From positions 265,476 through 329,475 of the forward strand of contig NZ_JXMU01000001.1 of assembly GCF_001293565.1 (NCBI RefSeq): 64,000 nucleotides of DNA, written 5' to 3'. Below, piece after piece: positions 37,031 through 46,030 of the stretch. Numbering within the stretch: the first letter of the stretch is position 1; each line of letters opens with the position of its first letter. Both the position numbers and the translations under genes were made by a program. The notes beneath the pieces are model-generated. The model was not told the origin of the DNA. It made no database searches and saw nothing but the letters and a program-made list of their open reading frames with translations. The stretch comes from Ahrensia marina (lineage in GTDB: Bacteria; Pseudomonadota; Alphaproteobacteria; Rhizobiales; Rhizobiaceae).

Positions 37031-38347
37031 ATGAAATCGTCTAATCGCCGCGCTGCATTTGCGTCGCTTGTTCTTTCTTGTCTTGCTGCCAGTCATTTTG
37101 CTGTTCCGGCGGCTTATGCAGCCAACGCCGAACCGTGGACCATGCGCAGCGGCAGCGATAACGGGCGCTTTGAAGGTAAAACTGTCTCCGGACGTCATGC
37201 AAGTACAAAAGTCGATGACGATGTGCTCTCGGTTATCAAGGATGAAGCAACTGGCGGCGGTTTTCTGCGATTTGAATTGAACAGCAATGCGCGACTTTCC
37301 GAACAATATTCCTATGTATTCATTTATGACGGTCCGAAAACCAGTTCGTCGAAACGTGTTCGGCTCAGAGCACCGGCTACCATTACGCCTGATCCGGACG
37401 GGACCGGCGGAACGATCGTTCTGGGTCTGACCGCATCCGATATCGCGACGTTGCAAAGTTACGACGGCAATATAATGGGTGTCGCTTATGCTGTTCAGGA
37501 ACCGGGACGTTCCGGCCTTTCCGACAAATCGTTTCTTTTTCTAGGCAAAGGGATCGCCGCAGCGCTAGCTGATCTTGGTTTGGACAAGCCAATTAAATAT
37601 GCTGCGCTTGCCGTTCAAAACAGTGACGGTACATTCGGTTACTCCTTCGATCATGAAACGCGCGAGCAAGCGGTGGCAAAAGCGAGCAACGAATGCCAGC
37701 AACATGGCGGCGATAATTGCGATACAAAGCTTGTGCTTTCTGGCCCCGCCTGCATCGCTTATCACTCTGACCCCGATAGTAATGTTTATGGCTGGGGCTT
37801 TTCTACGGATCAAGGCGCAGCAACTAGCCGCGCGTCTGAAGAATGCACAAAGCGAAATGATAACAAAGTTTGCCGCTCGACAAGCTGGAGCTGTAATACC
37901 CGCATGGAAGCGCCAGTAAATGTCGTTTTCGAAGCCCCCAATAATTCCAAAGCCGGTGGTGGTGTGTGCCACGCAGTACTGAGTACGTACTGCAACAACT
38001 TTGAAAACATCCGAAATAATGGAACCCTGATCAATGGCATCTATATCAATGCCGCTCTCAAGCAGCCGTTGGATTTCGAAGGATGCGGTACCGCCGGAAG
38101 GTCCAGCTTGTTGCTAGACTACAAACGTGGCGGACAAATGCGCAAATCAGAATATGGCGCCGGTTTCACTGCTAACGAAAAAGCCGAAGTCCGAAAGATC
38201 CTTGAACGCTATCGTGATGTTGCAACATCTGCGTACCCGGCTTGCCGACCAAATTCCGTCAAAATCGACGTATCAGAGAGAAAAGAAAGCGTGACCTGGA
38301 ACCTAGATAAGAAATACTACAAAAAGATTATCGATATCGACTTTTAA
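37031..38347 (+). CDS. Secreted DUF4189-domain protein
   Basis: A 438-residue exported protein with a signal peptide (cleavage near AYA-ANA, residue 31). The central part (about 185-290) is a DUF4189 domain: YAALAVQNSDGTFGYSFD, a cysteine pair, then CIAYHSD and YGWGF..AAT..A...C. N- and C-terminal parts are not recognised; the C-terminal one has several cysteines, suggesting a disulfide-bonded periplasmic protein. Function unknown. The gene is followed after about 100 bases by the BA14K gene. Confidence 0.8.
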   Translation: MKSSNRRAAFASLVLSCLAASHFAVPAAYAANAEPWTMRSGSDNGRFEGKTVSGRHASTKVDDDVLSVIKDEATGGGFLRFELNSNARLSEQYSYVFIYDGPKTSSSKRVRLRAPATITPDPDGTGGTIVLGLTASDIATLQSYDGNIMGVAYAVQEPGRSGLSDKSFLFLGKGIAAALADLGLDKPIKYAALAVQNSDGTFGYSFDHETREQAVAKASNECQQHGGDNCDTKLVLSGPACIAYHSDPDSNVYGWGFSTDQGAATSRASEECTKRNDNKVCRSTSWSCNTRMEAPVNVVFEAPNNSKAGGGVCHAVLSTYCNNFENIRNNGTLINGIYINAALKQPLDFEGCGTAGRSSLLLDYKRGGQMRKSEYGAGFTANEKAEVRKILERYRDVATSAYPACRPNSVKIDVSERKESVTWNLDKKYYKKIIDIDF

Positions 38348-38453
38348 TATGCGACACACGACCGCCGCAATCCGTTCAGATTGCGTTCAGACTGGGTTTT
38401 ATAAAGTGGGATCATCAAAGAGGCGTTGCTGCCATCGCCCAAGGAGAATGAAG

Positions 38454-38996
38454 ATGAAAGCTTTAAAAACATCCATCGCCGCGCTTGCCGTTGCATCGAC
38501 AAGCATTTTGCCCGTTGCGACACCTGCCAGCGCCCATGACCGCGGCTATTCGCATTATCATGGCGACAGCGGCTATCGCTGCGCACCGCGTGACCGTTAC
38601 TGCCGCGACTTCTATCGCGACCGTGACCGCCATTACAAACGCAAAGTCGTGCGCAAAAAACAGCGCAACCGCGATGGCGATGTTGCAGCCGGTGTTATTC
38701 TGGGTATCGTTGGCGGCGTCATCCTGAACGAAGTTGTGCGCGGCAGCCAGCAGCCGACCTATGTGCGTCCGCAGCCGCAATATCGCGCGCCAAGCTATAA
38801 TAACAGCAATGTGTATCCGCCTGCCCCGCGCAAATCACAGCCGCGCGTTGTTCAATATGACAACGGCTACCGCTCATTGGAGCCGTGGACAGCCGGCTGG
38901 TACGAATATTGCGACGACCGCTACCGTTCGTTCAACGCCAAAACAGGCACATATCGCGGTTATGACGGTAAGGATCATTTCTGCGTAGCAAAATAA
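38454..38996 (+). CDS. BA14K-family protein
   Basis: A 180-residue exported protein with a signal peptide (cleavage near ASA-HDR, residue 28), a Tyr/Arg/His-rich segment, a hydrophobic helix (GVILGIVGGVILNEV) and the C-terminal BA14K signature (WYEYCDDRYRSFNAKTGTYRGYDGKDHFC). The Brucella BA14K protein is an immunoreactive, lectin-like surface antigen. AAGGAG at 38441-38446 fits ATG 38454 better than 38448. A strong terminator follows. Confidence 0.92.
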   Translation: MKALKTSIAALAVASTSILPVATPASAHDRGYSHYHGDSGYRCAPRDRYCRDFYRDRDRHYKRKVVRKKQRNRDGDVAAGVILGIVGGVILNEVVRGSQQPTYVRPQPQYRAPSYNNSNVYPPAPRKSQPRVVQYDNGYRSLEPWTAGWYEYCDDRYRSFNAKTGTYRGYDGKDHFCVAK

Positions 38997-39028
38997 CTTA
39001 TCCACCACGTCTGTGTGGGTGCTAGGGT

Positions 39029-39060
39029 GACCCGGGGCGAAGGCCTCGGGTCTTTTTTTT
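39029..39060 (+). terminator. Rho-independent terminator of the BA14K gene
   Basis: GACCCG...CGGGTC stem followed by eight T residues, 33 bases after the stop. Confidence 0.9.
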
Positions 39061-39061
39061 G

Positions 39062-39703
39062 CTATGTCAGGAAAGGATTATTGCGCCGCTCTTCGCCGAT
39101 CTTACCGCCCGGTCCGTGGCCGCAGATAAAACCGACATCATCGCCAAGCGGCAGGACTTTGGTTTTGATCGAGTTGATCAGCGCTTCGTGGTCGCCGCCC
39201 GGCAAATCGGTACGGCCGATCGATCCGGAAAACAGAACATCGCCGACATGGGCGAACGCCGCCGCTTCATTGTAGAAAATCACATGGCCCGGCGCGTGGC
39301 CCGGACAATGATAGACGGCAAATTCATGGCCCTCAAAGGATACAGTTTCGCCTTCATCCAGCCAGCGGTCCGGCACCACATTGCGAACCGTCGCCACGCC
39401 GAACATCTGCGCCTGTTTTTCCAATGCTTCCAAAAGCGGCGCATCATCCTTATGCGGTCCGATAATCTCGACACCCAGCGCGTCTTTCAGATCCATCGCC
39501 CCGCCCGCATGATCGATATGGCCGTGGGTCAGCCAGATCGCATCGATTTGCAAGCCTTGCTCTTTGATCGCGCTCTGAATTTTTTCAACATCGCCGCCCG
39601 GATCAATCACCACCCCGCGCTTGGTTTCACTGTCAAACAAAATGGTACAATTCTGCTGAAAGGACGTGACGGGGACGATAATGCCTTGCAATTGGCCGCT
39701 CAT
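39062..39703 (-). CDS. MBL-fold metallo-hydrolase (glyoxalase II/YcbL-like)
   Basis: A 213-residue cytoplasmic metallo-beta-lactamase-fold hydrolase. The metal motif THGHIDH is at residues 59-65, followed by further ligands in CPGHAPGH, GDVLFSGSIGRTD and the final GHGPGG. Size and motifs match the short YcbL-type glyoxalase II group that lacks the C-terminal domain of GloB, so thioester hydrolysis is probable. ATG 39703 follows AGGAG; the reading upstream to 39811 is unlikely. Confidence 0.92.
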   Translation of the reverse strand: MSGQLQGIIVPVTSFQQNCTILFDSETKRGVVIDPGGDVEKIQSAIKEQGLQIDAIWLTHGHIDHAGGAMDLKDALGVEIIGPHKDDAPLLEALEKQAQMFGVATVRNVVPDRWLDEGETVSFEGHEFAVYHCPGHAPGHVIFYNEAAAFAHVGDVLFSGSIGRTDLPGGDHEALINSIKTKVLPLGDDVGFICGHGPGGKIGEERRNNPFLT

Positions 39704-39764
39704 ATTCTGCTCCTGATTTTTTATTCTTATGCAACAGCTCTCGGCGTCAGGTAAACTGCACGCA

Positions 39765-39793
39765 ACAAAAAAGGCGGCCCGAAGACCGCCTTT
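39765..39793 (-). terminator. Rho-independent terminator of ilvE
   Basis: Minus-strand AAAGGCGG, eight-base loop, CCGCCTTTTTT, about 95 bases after the ilvE stop. Confidence 0.85.
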
Positions 39794-39886
39794 ATGTTCA
39801 ACAATTGTCAACGAAAAATGAGACTAGCAACAGCCTGCCCACAGTAGAAACGGTTCTTATTGCAAATATGGGCAAGTATAATGATG

Positions 39887-40780
39887 TTATTCGGCAGCTT
39901 TTGCAGCAGCAGGATTTACCAGCGCAGTAAAGTCATTCATCAATGTTTCTGTTATTTCACCGGGGACAAAACGGTCCGCGCCGATCTCGGAAACCGGTGT
40001 GATTTCGGCAGCCGTTCCCGTCAGGAAACACTGCTCAAAGCCCGCAAGCTCTTCCGGCATGATCGTGCGTTCGATGACATTGATACCGCGGTCTTTTGCC
40101 AAGCCGATGACCGTGCGCCGTGTGATGCCGTCAAGAAAGCAGTCCGGCGTTGGTGTGTGAATTTCACCGTCTTTGATAAAGAAAATATTGGCGCCGGTCG
40201 CCTCTGCAACATGACCGCGCCAGTCAAGCATCATCGCATCCGCATAACCTTTGGCTTCGGCAGCATGTTTAGAGATCGTACAGATCATGTAAACGCCCGC
40301 AGCTTTGGACTTGCTCGGCGCGGTTGCCGGATCAGGACGGCGATATTCAGCAACATCAAGGCGGATGCCTTTCAGTTTTTCTGCCGGAGAGAAATAGCTT
40401 GGCCATTCCCAAATCGCGATAGCAAGGTTGATCTTGTTCGATTGAGCCGAAATACCCATCATCTCGGAGCCGCGCCAGGCGACCGGCCGGACATAAGCGT
40501 CTTTCAAGCCCTGCTTTTGCAGGAGGCCCATACACGCATCATCGATTTCCTGAACAGAATAAGGAATTTCAAATCCGAGAATTTCCGCAGAACGGTGCAG
40601 ACGTTCGTTATGTTCGGTCATCTTAAAGATTTTGCCGCCATAGGCGCGCTCACCTTCAAAAACCGAGCTGGCATAGTGCAAACCATGCGTCAGGACATGA
40701 ACATTGGCGTCAGCCCATTTGACATATTCGCCATTCATCCAGATGTGGCCGTCTAATTTATCGAATGGAACACTTGCCAT
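39887..40780 (-). CDS. ilvE: Branched-chain amino acid aminotransferase
   Basis: PLP fold-type IV transaminase of 297 residues that carries out the last step of leucine, isoleucine and valine synthesis. Seen are HGLHYASSVFEGERAY near residue 32, the PLP-binding lysine region (SKAAGVYM) near 158, the EATGANIFFI segment near 193 and the C-terminal TGTAAEITPV that binds the phosphate group. Divergent from petP, with a 29-base perfect operator-like palindrome between the two starts, so PetP may affect it. Confidence 0.94.
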   Translation of the reverse strand: MASVPFDKLDGHIWMNGEYVKWADANVHVLTHGLHYASSVFEGERAYGGKIFKMTEHNERLHRSAEILGFEIPYSVQEIDDACMGLLQKQGLKDAYVRPVAWRGSEMMGISAQSNKINLAIAIWEWPSYFSPAEKLKGIRLDVAEYRRPDPATAPSKSKAAGVYMICTISKHAAEAKGYADAMMLDWRGHVAEATGANIFFIKDGEIHTPTPDCFLDGITRRTVIGLAKDRGINVIERTIMPEELAGFEQCFLTGTAAEITPVSEIGADRFVPGEITETLMNDFTALVNPAAAKAAE

Positions 40781-40836
40781 TTGTCTTTTCCCGTCAATAT
40801 TTGTGAGTCATTGGAAATGACGGTTACACCGCATCG

Positions 40837-40865
40837 AAATTATGTCAATATGGCTGACATAATTT
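40837..40865. promoter_or_regulatory. Perfect 11-bp inverted repeat between ilvE and petP
   Basis: Arms AAATTATGTCA and TGACATAATTT with a 7-base spacer. It lies 28 bases before the petP start and 57 bases before the ilvE start. Length and symmetry fit a MarR-family operator, so autoregulation by PetP is likely. Confidence 0.7.
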
Positions 40866-40893
40866 AAATTATTAAAGACAGTGTTGAGTCATT

Positions 40894-41367
40894 ATGCCGA
40901 CTAATTCAGATAAAGATGCCAGAGATACCTCAAAAATCAACACGATAATAGAATTGTTGTTCTTCGCCTATCGCGATTTCACAGCGGATCCGGACGAAAT
41001 ACTCAGCGCGTTGGGCTTTGGCCGCGCGCACCACCGCGTACTACATTTCGTTGATCGCAAGCAGGGACTAACAGTTGCCGAACTGCTTGATCTTTTGGGC
41101 ATCACAAAACAAAGCTTGGCGCGTGTCCTCAAGCAATTGGTCGACGGAAACTATATAGAGCAGCGTGAAGGGCCTAATGACCGCAGACAACGTGAACTCT
41201 ATTTAACAAATACTGGCAGTATACTGATCGAAGATTTAAGAAGGCCACAGTCTCGCCGCATATGCGAAGCATTGGCAAATTCGGGTCACGGGGAGGATGA
41301 TGCTATAAGGTTCCTGTCGTCCATGATAGGACCGCACGCAAAGCATCAAATAGAAACACTGGAATAG
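40894..41367 (+). CDS. petP: MarR-family regulator, PetP-like
   Basis: A 157-residue winged-helix regulator. The DNA-binding part is GLTVAELLDLLGITKQSLARVLKQLVDGNYIEQREGPNDRRQREL (in outline, residues 60-105), with helices on either side for dimerisation. Its place before an OmpR-type regulator matches the petP-petR pair of Rhodobacter, which is needed for cytochrome bc1 expression. The petABC genes are also in this window, about 15 kb away. Symbol by context and length. Confidence 0.82.
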   Translation: MPTNSDKDARDTSKINTIIELLFFAYRDFTADPDEILSALGFGRAHHRVLHFVDRKQGLTVAELLDLLGITKQSLARVLKQLVDGNYIEQREGPNDRRQRELYLTNTGSILIEDLRRPQSRRICEALANSGHGEDDAIRFLSSMIGPHAKHQIETLE

Positions 41368-41393
41368 GGCTATTCCAAAAGAAAGATGATCTG

Positions 41394-42107
41394 ATGGCAG
41401 AAACAGCAATGACCAATGCAATTCATGATGAAGCCCACCATATTCTCGTCGTTGACGACGATACCCGCATTCGCGAATTGCTCACCGAATTCCTGTCGCG
41501 CAATAATTACCGCGTTACCGCAGCCGAAAGCGCGGCGGATGCGCGCCGAAAAATGGTAGGACTTGAATTCGATCTTCTTATTCTGGATGTGATGATGCCG
41601 GGAGAAGATGGCGTATCATTTGCCCGCGCCATGCGCGAAGAACTGCGTGATGTGCCAATATTGATGCTGACGGCACGCTCGGAAACAGAAGAGCGCATTG
41701 AAGGTCTCGAGGCTGGTGCCGACGATTATTTATCAAAACCGTTTGATCCGCGCGAACTTCTGTTACGGGTTTCCAATATTGTACGCCGCACCGCGGCAAC
41801 CGAATTGCCTGCGATTGAACAGGTCGTTTTCGGCCCCTATTCTTTTTTCATCAGCAAACGCGAATTAAAAAAGAACGGAGAGCCGGTCAAACTGACAGAC
41901 CGCGAGCGCAATATTATGGTGCGTTTTGCCAACACGCCCGGCGATACGATCCCGCGTCACGAACTGGTTGAAGATGCAACCGAAATTGGCGAACGCACGA
42001 TCGACGTGCAGATCAACCGCCTGCGCAGAAAGGTCGAAGATGATCCGGCCAACCCGCGCTACCTTCAAACTGTGCGTGGAATAGGCTACCGTCTTTGCAT
42101 TGAGTAA
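41394..42107 (+). CDS. petR: OmpR-type response regulator, PetR-like
   Basis: A 237-residue response regulator: receiver domain (about 17-130) with acidic pocket (VVDDD), phosphorylated Asp65 (LLILDVMMPGEDG) and conserved Lys (LSKPFDP), and a C-terminal winged helix (ERTIDVQINRLRRKVEDDP...TVRGIGYRL). It follows petP by 26 bases and precedes a histidine kinase by 39, forming a three-gene signalling operon. Homologs control electron-transport genes. Confidence 0.9.
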   Translation: MAETAMTNAIHDEAHHILVVDDDTRIRELLTEFLSRNNYRVTAAESAADARRKMVGLEFDLLILDVMMPGEDGVSFARAMREELRDVPILMLTARSETEERIEGLEAGADDYLSKPFDPRELLLRVSNIVRRTAATELPAIEQVVFGPYSFFISKRELKKNGEPVKLTDRERNIMVRFANTPGDTIPRHELVEDATEIGERTIDVQINRLRRKVEDDPANPRYLQTVRGIGYRLCIE

Positions 42108-42146
42108 AGCACAGTAGCGAACAAAGAACTGGATCAAAAAGGCGCG

Positions 42147-43568
42147 ATGAACGACATAGCGACACCACCCACCGCGCCGCGCAAACGCCGTCCCCTTATG
42201 GTGCGCTTAAAACGTTTCACCCGCTATAGCATGATACGCTTGCGCCAATGGTCATCAAGGCTGACATTGTCGCTGCCGCGCGGCCTATATGCCCGTTCGT
42301 TGATTATTATCATAGCACCGATGGTTCTGCTTCAATCGGTTATCGCCTTTGTGTTCATGGAAAGGCACTGGCAAACGGTAACCCAGCGCCTTTCAACCGC
42401 CGTTACGCGCGATATTGCAGCCATTATTGAAATTCTGGATACCTATCCACAGGACGAAGATTATCTCAACGTCATCACCCTGGCGCGTGAGAAGCTGGCT
42501 CTTAACATTGCTATTCTGCCCCCTGACCCTTTACCGGGCCCGGCCCCCAAGCCGTTCTTTTCCATCCTTGATAGTATTCTTAGCCAAGAAATAACAAACC
42601 AGATCGGTAAACCGTTCTGGATTGATACGGTGGGCAATTCCAATTTGGTTGAAATCCGTATTCAGCTTGAAGACAAGGTACTGCGCGTATTTGCCAAACG
42701 AAGTCAGGCCTATGCGTCCAATACGCATATTTTCCTGTTATGGATGGTAGGCACCTCCTTGGTACTCCTGTTCATTGCGATTTTGTTTTTGCGTAACCAG
42801 ATCCGCCCCATACAGCGTCTTGCCGATGCGGCTGACGATTTTGGCAAGGGCCGTGCACTGCCGGCGGACTTCAGGCCGCGCGGCGCCATAGAAGTGCGGC
42901 GCGCCGGTCTGGCATTTATCAAAATGCGTGAGCGAATTGAAAAGCAGATAGAACAGCGCACCGAGATGCTTACCGGCGTCAGTCACGATTTACGCACCAT
43001 CCTCACCCGCTTCAAACTGCAACTGGCATTGCAAGAACCTTCGAAAGAAATGGAAGCGCTGGAAAAAGACATCGCCGATATGCAGTCCATGCTCGAAGGC
43101 TATATGGATTTTGCCAAAGGTGAAGTTGAGGAAGAAACCGGCGAGGTTGATCTGGCGGTTATGATCGCTTCATTTGAAGAAGAAGCCAGAATTCGCAAGC
43201 ACCGAATGAAAGCAAATATTGTTGGCCGCAAAGACATCGTTGTGCGGCCCGTTGCTTTTCGACGGCTGCTGGAAAACGTTATTTCTAACTCATTCCGCTA
43301 TGCGACCCGCACCGAGATCGTTGCCCGTAATGCAAAAGGGCGCTTGACGCTTTTTGTCGATGATAACGGCCCGGGCATTCCCAAGGATAAACGCGAGGAA
43401 GTGTTCAAGCCGTTCTACCGTCTGGATGAAGCACGCAATCTTGATGAATCAGGCACGGGACTGGGACTAGCCATTGCCCGCGATATTGCCCGCAGGCATG
43501 GTGGTAATATCACACTTGAAGACAGCACGCTTGGCGGGCTTCAGGTGATTGTCGATATTCCGGTATAA
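42147..43568 (+). CDS. EnvZ-like sensor histidine kinase
   Basis: Inner-membrane kinase of 473 residues. Two transmembrane helices (about 49-71 and 192-212) flank a periplasmic domain of about 120 residues; a HAMP region (about 213-265) follows. The H-box has His280 in GVSHDLRTILTR, with isoleucine at the common proline position, as I recall for alphaproteobacterial relatives. The ATP-binding part has N-box (NVISNSFRY), DDNGPGIP and GTGLGLAI. It should phosphorylate the PetR-like regulator encoded just before it. Confidence 0.92.
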   Translation: MNDIATPPTAPRKRRPLMVRLKRFTRYSMIRLRQWSSRLTLSLPRGLYARSLIIIIAPMVLLQSVIAFVFMERHWQTVTQRLSTAVTRDIAAIIEILDTYPQDEDYLNVITLAREKLALNIAILPPDPLPGPAPKPFFSILDSILSQEITNQIGKPFWIDTVGNSNLVEIRIQLEDKVLRVFAKRSQAYASNTHIFLLWMVGTSLVLLFIAILFLRNQIRPIQRLADAADDFGKGRALPADFRPRGAIEVRRAGLAFIKMRERIEKQIEQRTEMLTGVSHDLRTILTRFKLQLALQEPSKEMEALEKDIADMQSMLEGYMDFAKGEVEEETGEVDLAVMIASFEEEARIRKHRMKANIVGRKDIVVRPVAFRRLLENVISNSFRYATRTEIVARNAKGRLTLFVDDNGPGIPKDKREEVFKPFYRLDEARNLDESGTGLGLAIARDIARRHGGNITLEDSTLGGLQVIVDIPV

Positions 43569-43616
43569 GGAAGATACGGATGCACGTGAGATAGGAGCAT
43601 ATCCAGTGCGGATGCT

Positions 43617-43958
43617 CTAAATCAGCCGTCGCCCGTTAGGCACATTCTTGTCAGTCGATGCCAGCACAATCGCGCCCTGCTCGTCTTCAAAGCCGAGCGT
43701 CAAAACTTCCGACATAAGCGGGCCAATCTGACGCGGCGGGAAATTGACAACAGCCATCACCTGGCGACCGACAAGATCTTCAGGCGTGTAGTGGACAGTA
43801 ATCTGCGCCGATGATTTTTTCACACCGATCTCATCGCCAAAATCAATACGCATTTTGATGGCGGGTTTACGCGCTTCTGGAAAAGGTTCGGCCTCAATGA
43901 TTGTACCGGTGCGAATATCCACCTTCATGTAATCGTCAAAGGTAATCTGCTCAGTCAT
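43617..43958 (-). CDS. csaA: CsaA-type tRNA-binding protein
   Basis: A 113-residue single-domain OB-fold protein of the CsaA/tRNA-binding type: DIRTGTIIEAEPFPEARKPA, IGVKKSSAQITVHY, GRQVMAVVNFPPRQIGP. It binds tRNA ends and may have chaperone-like action. Downstream of, and probably cotranscribed with, the YbjN gene (11 bases between). Confidence 0.93.
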   Translation of the reverse strand: MTEQITFDDYMKVDIRTGTIIEAEPFPEARKPAIKMRIDFGDEIGVKKSSAQITVHYTPEDLVGRQVMAVVNFPPRQIGPLMSEVLTLGFEDEQGAIVLASTDKNVPNGRRLI

Positions 43959-43969
43959 AACCGGCTTTC

Positions 43970-44482
43970 TCAGGCTTCGCCTTGTGTTTCAAACATCGCA
44001 TGATCAAGCGCGTTGCGCGCTGATGCGCCAGACCAGACAACGGTTTGGAAGGCTTGGAAATAGCTCTCACAGCTTTCAAGCGCGCTTGTCAGCATCACTT
44101 CAATCTGCCCCTGCGTCGGCTCGGCGCCGCCAGCCAGAAGAAGCGAATGGCGGAACATGATCGCGCCCTCTTTTTCCCAGAAGTCAAAATGTCCCATGAG
44201 CAATTGTTCATTGATAAGCGAGAGCAGCTTTAAAAGCTCCACCGTGCGCGCTTTGCTGACTGTGATATCGAATGCACATGCGAAATGCAGTGATTCAAAA
44301 TCCGGCATCCACGCATAGGACACATGGTAGTTGGTCCAGTGTCCCGCAACAGCGATGGCGATCTCGTCATCGCCGGTGCGCTCGAAGTTCCACTCTCGCG
44401 CATAAGCAATGTGTTCGATCACATCCACCGGATGGGCAACACGTTCAACTTCGAAATCCAAAAGGCTCATTTGGTCCTGCAT
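43970..44482 (-). CDS. YbjN-domain protein
   Basis: A 170-residue cytoplasmic protein of the YbjN family (HPVDVIEHIAYAREWNFERTGDDEIAIAVAG; LHFACAFDITV; GHFDFWEKEGAIMFRHSLL). In E. coli YbjN affects motility and stress, and its fold resembles type III secretion chaperones; the molecular role is unknown. First gene of a two-gene unit with csaA. Confidence 0.88.
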   Translation of the reverse strand: MQDQMSLLDFEVERVAHPVDVIEHIAYAREWNFERTGDDEIAIAVAGHWTNYHVSYAWMPDFESLHFACAFDITVSKARTVELLKLLSLINEQLLMGHFDFWEKEGAIMFRHSLLLAGGAEPTQGQIEVMLTSALESCESYFQAFQTVVWSGASARNALDHAMFETQGEA

Positions 44483-44765
44483 TCATCAAGGTTCCAGTGA
44501 TCGATAAAGCGTGACGGTTTTTAAGTTGCCGCCGTTACTTCATCGCGAATCAATCAATAGATTCAGCATATTGATAGGACTCGCAGTTAAAACCCCATCA
44601 CAGGTGACAAAAGCAAATGAGCTGTGGATTGCACTGCATTGTTGACGCAGCAACAGGCCCTAAGGGATTCAACGCGTTGCGTTTTTTAAAAAGAATCCAC
44701 AGGCCAAAAAAATTTAAATAAAATTGTGAACTGCCGCAGCCTGACTCAGCGGCAGGCTCAAGCGT

Positions 44766-45032
44766 TCACTTTTTGGACTCAAGCTTTGCAAGCCGCGCTT
44801 CCAAATCAGCAACTTTTGCCTCAAGCGCATCATTAACGTCGCGCGCTTTCACCGCCATTTCTTTGACCGCGTCAAACTCTTCGCGCTGGACCAGATCCAT
44901 CGACGATAGAAAGCGGTCGGCCTGTGCCTGAAAAATGGTTTCCGCCTCACGCTTCATACCTTGCGCAGCCCCTGCCGCATCCGTCATCAACCGGGCGAAA
45001 TCATCAAAAATTCTATTGGGTCCATTGGTCAT
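44766..45032 (-). CDS. UbiK-family accessory protein (BMFP)
   Basis: An 88-residue helical protein: an amphipathic N-terminal helix (IFDDFARLMTDAAGAAQGMK) and a C-terminal trimeric coiled coil (VNDALEAKVADLEARLAKLESKK). This is the BMFP/UbiK layout; UbiK helps ubiquinone synthesis by working with UbiJ. AAGGAAACAACACC precedes the ATG. No other ubi gene is adjacent. Confidence 0.88.
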   Translation of the reverse strand: MTNGPNRIFDDFARLMTDAAGAAQGMKREAETIFQAQADRFLSSMDLVQREEFDAVKEMAVKARDVNDALEAKVADLEARLAKLESKK

Positions 45033-45154
45033 GGTGTTGTTTCCTTGTGTTATAAACTATCTATGGTCGCGGCAAATAGTTTGCAAGACAAGGCAGACCG
45101 CCATAATGACGCGTCATAGGTGATTTAGTAGGTCATCTGAGTTAAACCTGAACA

Positions 45155-46030
45155 ATGAGTGCCCTGATGTTTCCTATCGCACTGCCACAACTCGCACTAA
45201 CCTTTCCCAATCTTGACCCTGTTCTTTTTCAGATAGGTCCGATTGCAATCCGCTGGTATTCGCTAAGCTACATTGTCGGTATCGTTCTGGGTTGGCTGTA
45301 TGCCAGATCGATTGTCCGCAATAACCGTTTGTGGAACGGACAATCACCGATCACTGAAACGGACATGGATGATTTCATGCTCTGGGCAACCATCGGCACC
45401 GTGCTTGGTGGTCGGCTCGGCTATGTCTTCTTTTATGACTTTGCCGGTTTTATCGACAATCCGGTGACCATATTCCAAATTTGGCAGGGCGGCATGTCAT
45501 TCCATGGCGGCTTTCTTGGCGTCACATTGGCGATGATCCTGTTTGCGCGCACCCGTAAAATTCCTGTCTGGTGCCTGTTTGATGTCATCGCAACAGTTGT
45601 GCCCATTGGCATCGGTCTCGGGCGCATCGCCAATTTTATCAATGGCGAATTATGGGGACGTGTTTCTGATGTGCCATGGGCAATGGTCTTTCCAACCGGC
45701 GGCCCTGAGCCGCGCCATCCAAGCCAGCTCTATGAGGCAGCATTGGAGGGCGTGCTGCTTCTCACAGTGCTTTTCATTGCGGTTTATGGCTTTAAAGCGC
45801 TGCATCGTCCGCGCCTTGCGACGGGCATCTTCGTTGGCGGGTATGGCATTGCGCGCACAATCGTCGAGTTTTTCAGAGAGCCGGACGCACATATCGGCTA
45901 TCTTTTAGGCGACTGGTTCACCATGGGTATGCTGCTTTCATTACCGATGGTTATCATCGGCGTCGCACTGATCGTCTCCGCTCGTAAAGTTGAATATCTG
46001 GCACCAGAAAGCGATCATGAACCCGCTTAA
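45155..46030 (+). CDS. lgt: Prolipoprotein diacylglyceryl transferase
   Basis: Inner-membrane enzyme of 291 residues with seven helices that moves diacylglycerol from phosphatidylglycerol to the lipobox cysteine. The signature [14 protein letters not shown] and the HGG region ([11 protein letters not shown]) are intact, along with the conserved RHPSQLYEA. Start ATG 45155, with ATG 45167 possible. Its 3' end overlaps the MidA gene by 14 bases, so the two are cotranscribed. Confidence 0.95.
   Translation: MSALMFPIALPQLALTFPNLDPVLFQIGPIAIRWYSLSYIVGIVLGWLYARSIVRNNRLWNGQSPITETDMDDFMLWATIGTVLGGRLGYVFFYDFAGFIDNPVTIFQIWQGGMSFHGGFLGVTLAMILFARTRKIPVWCLFDVIATVVPIGIGLGRIANFINGELWGRVSDVPWAMVFPTGGPEPRHPSQLYEAALEGVLLLTVLFIAVYGFKALHRPRLATGIFVGGYGIARTIVEFFREPDAHIGYLLGDWFTMGMLLSLPMVIIGVALIVSARKVEYLAPESDHEPA

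Noticed and set aside
39059..39754. A 231-codon plus-strand frame opposite the MBL hydrolase gene, and a like one opposite ilvE (39860-40756)
   Set aside because: Both are antisense mirrors of clearly recognised genes and resemble no protein family.
44720..44765. Hairpin GCCTG/CAGGC and TGCCGC/GCGGCA after the UbiK-like gene
   Set aside because: The two stems exclude each other and the T-rich stretch is about ten bases away, so I do not call a terminator.
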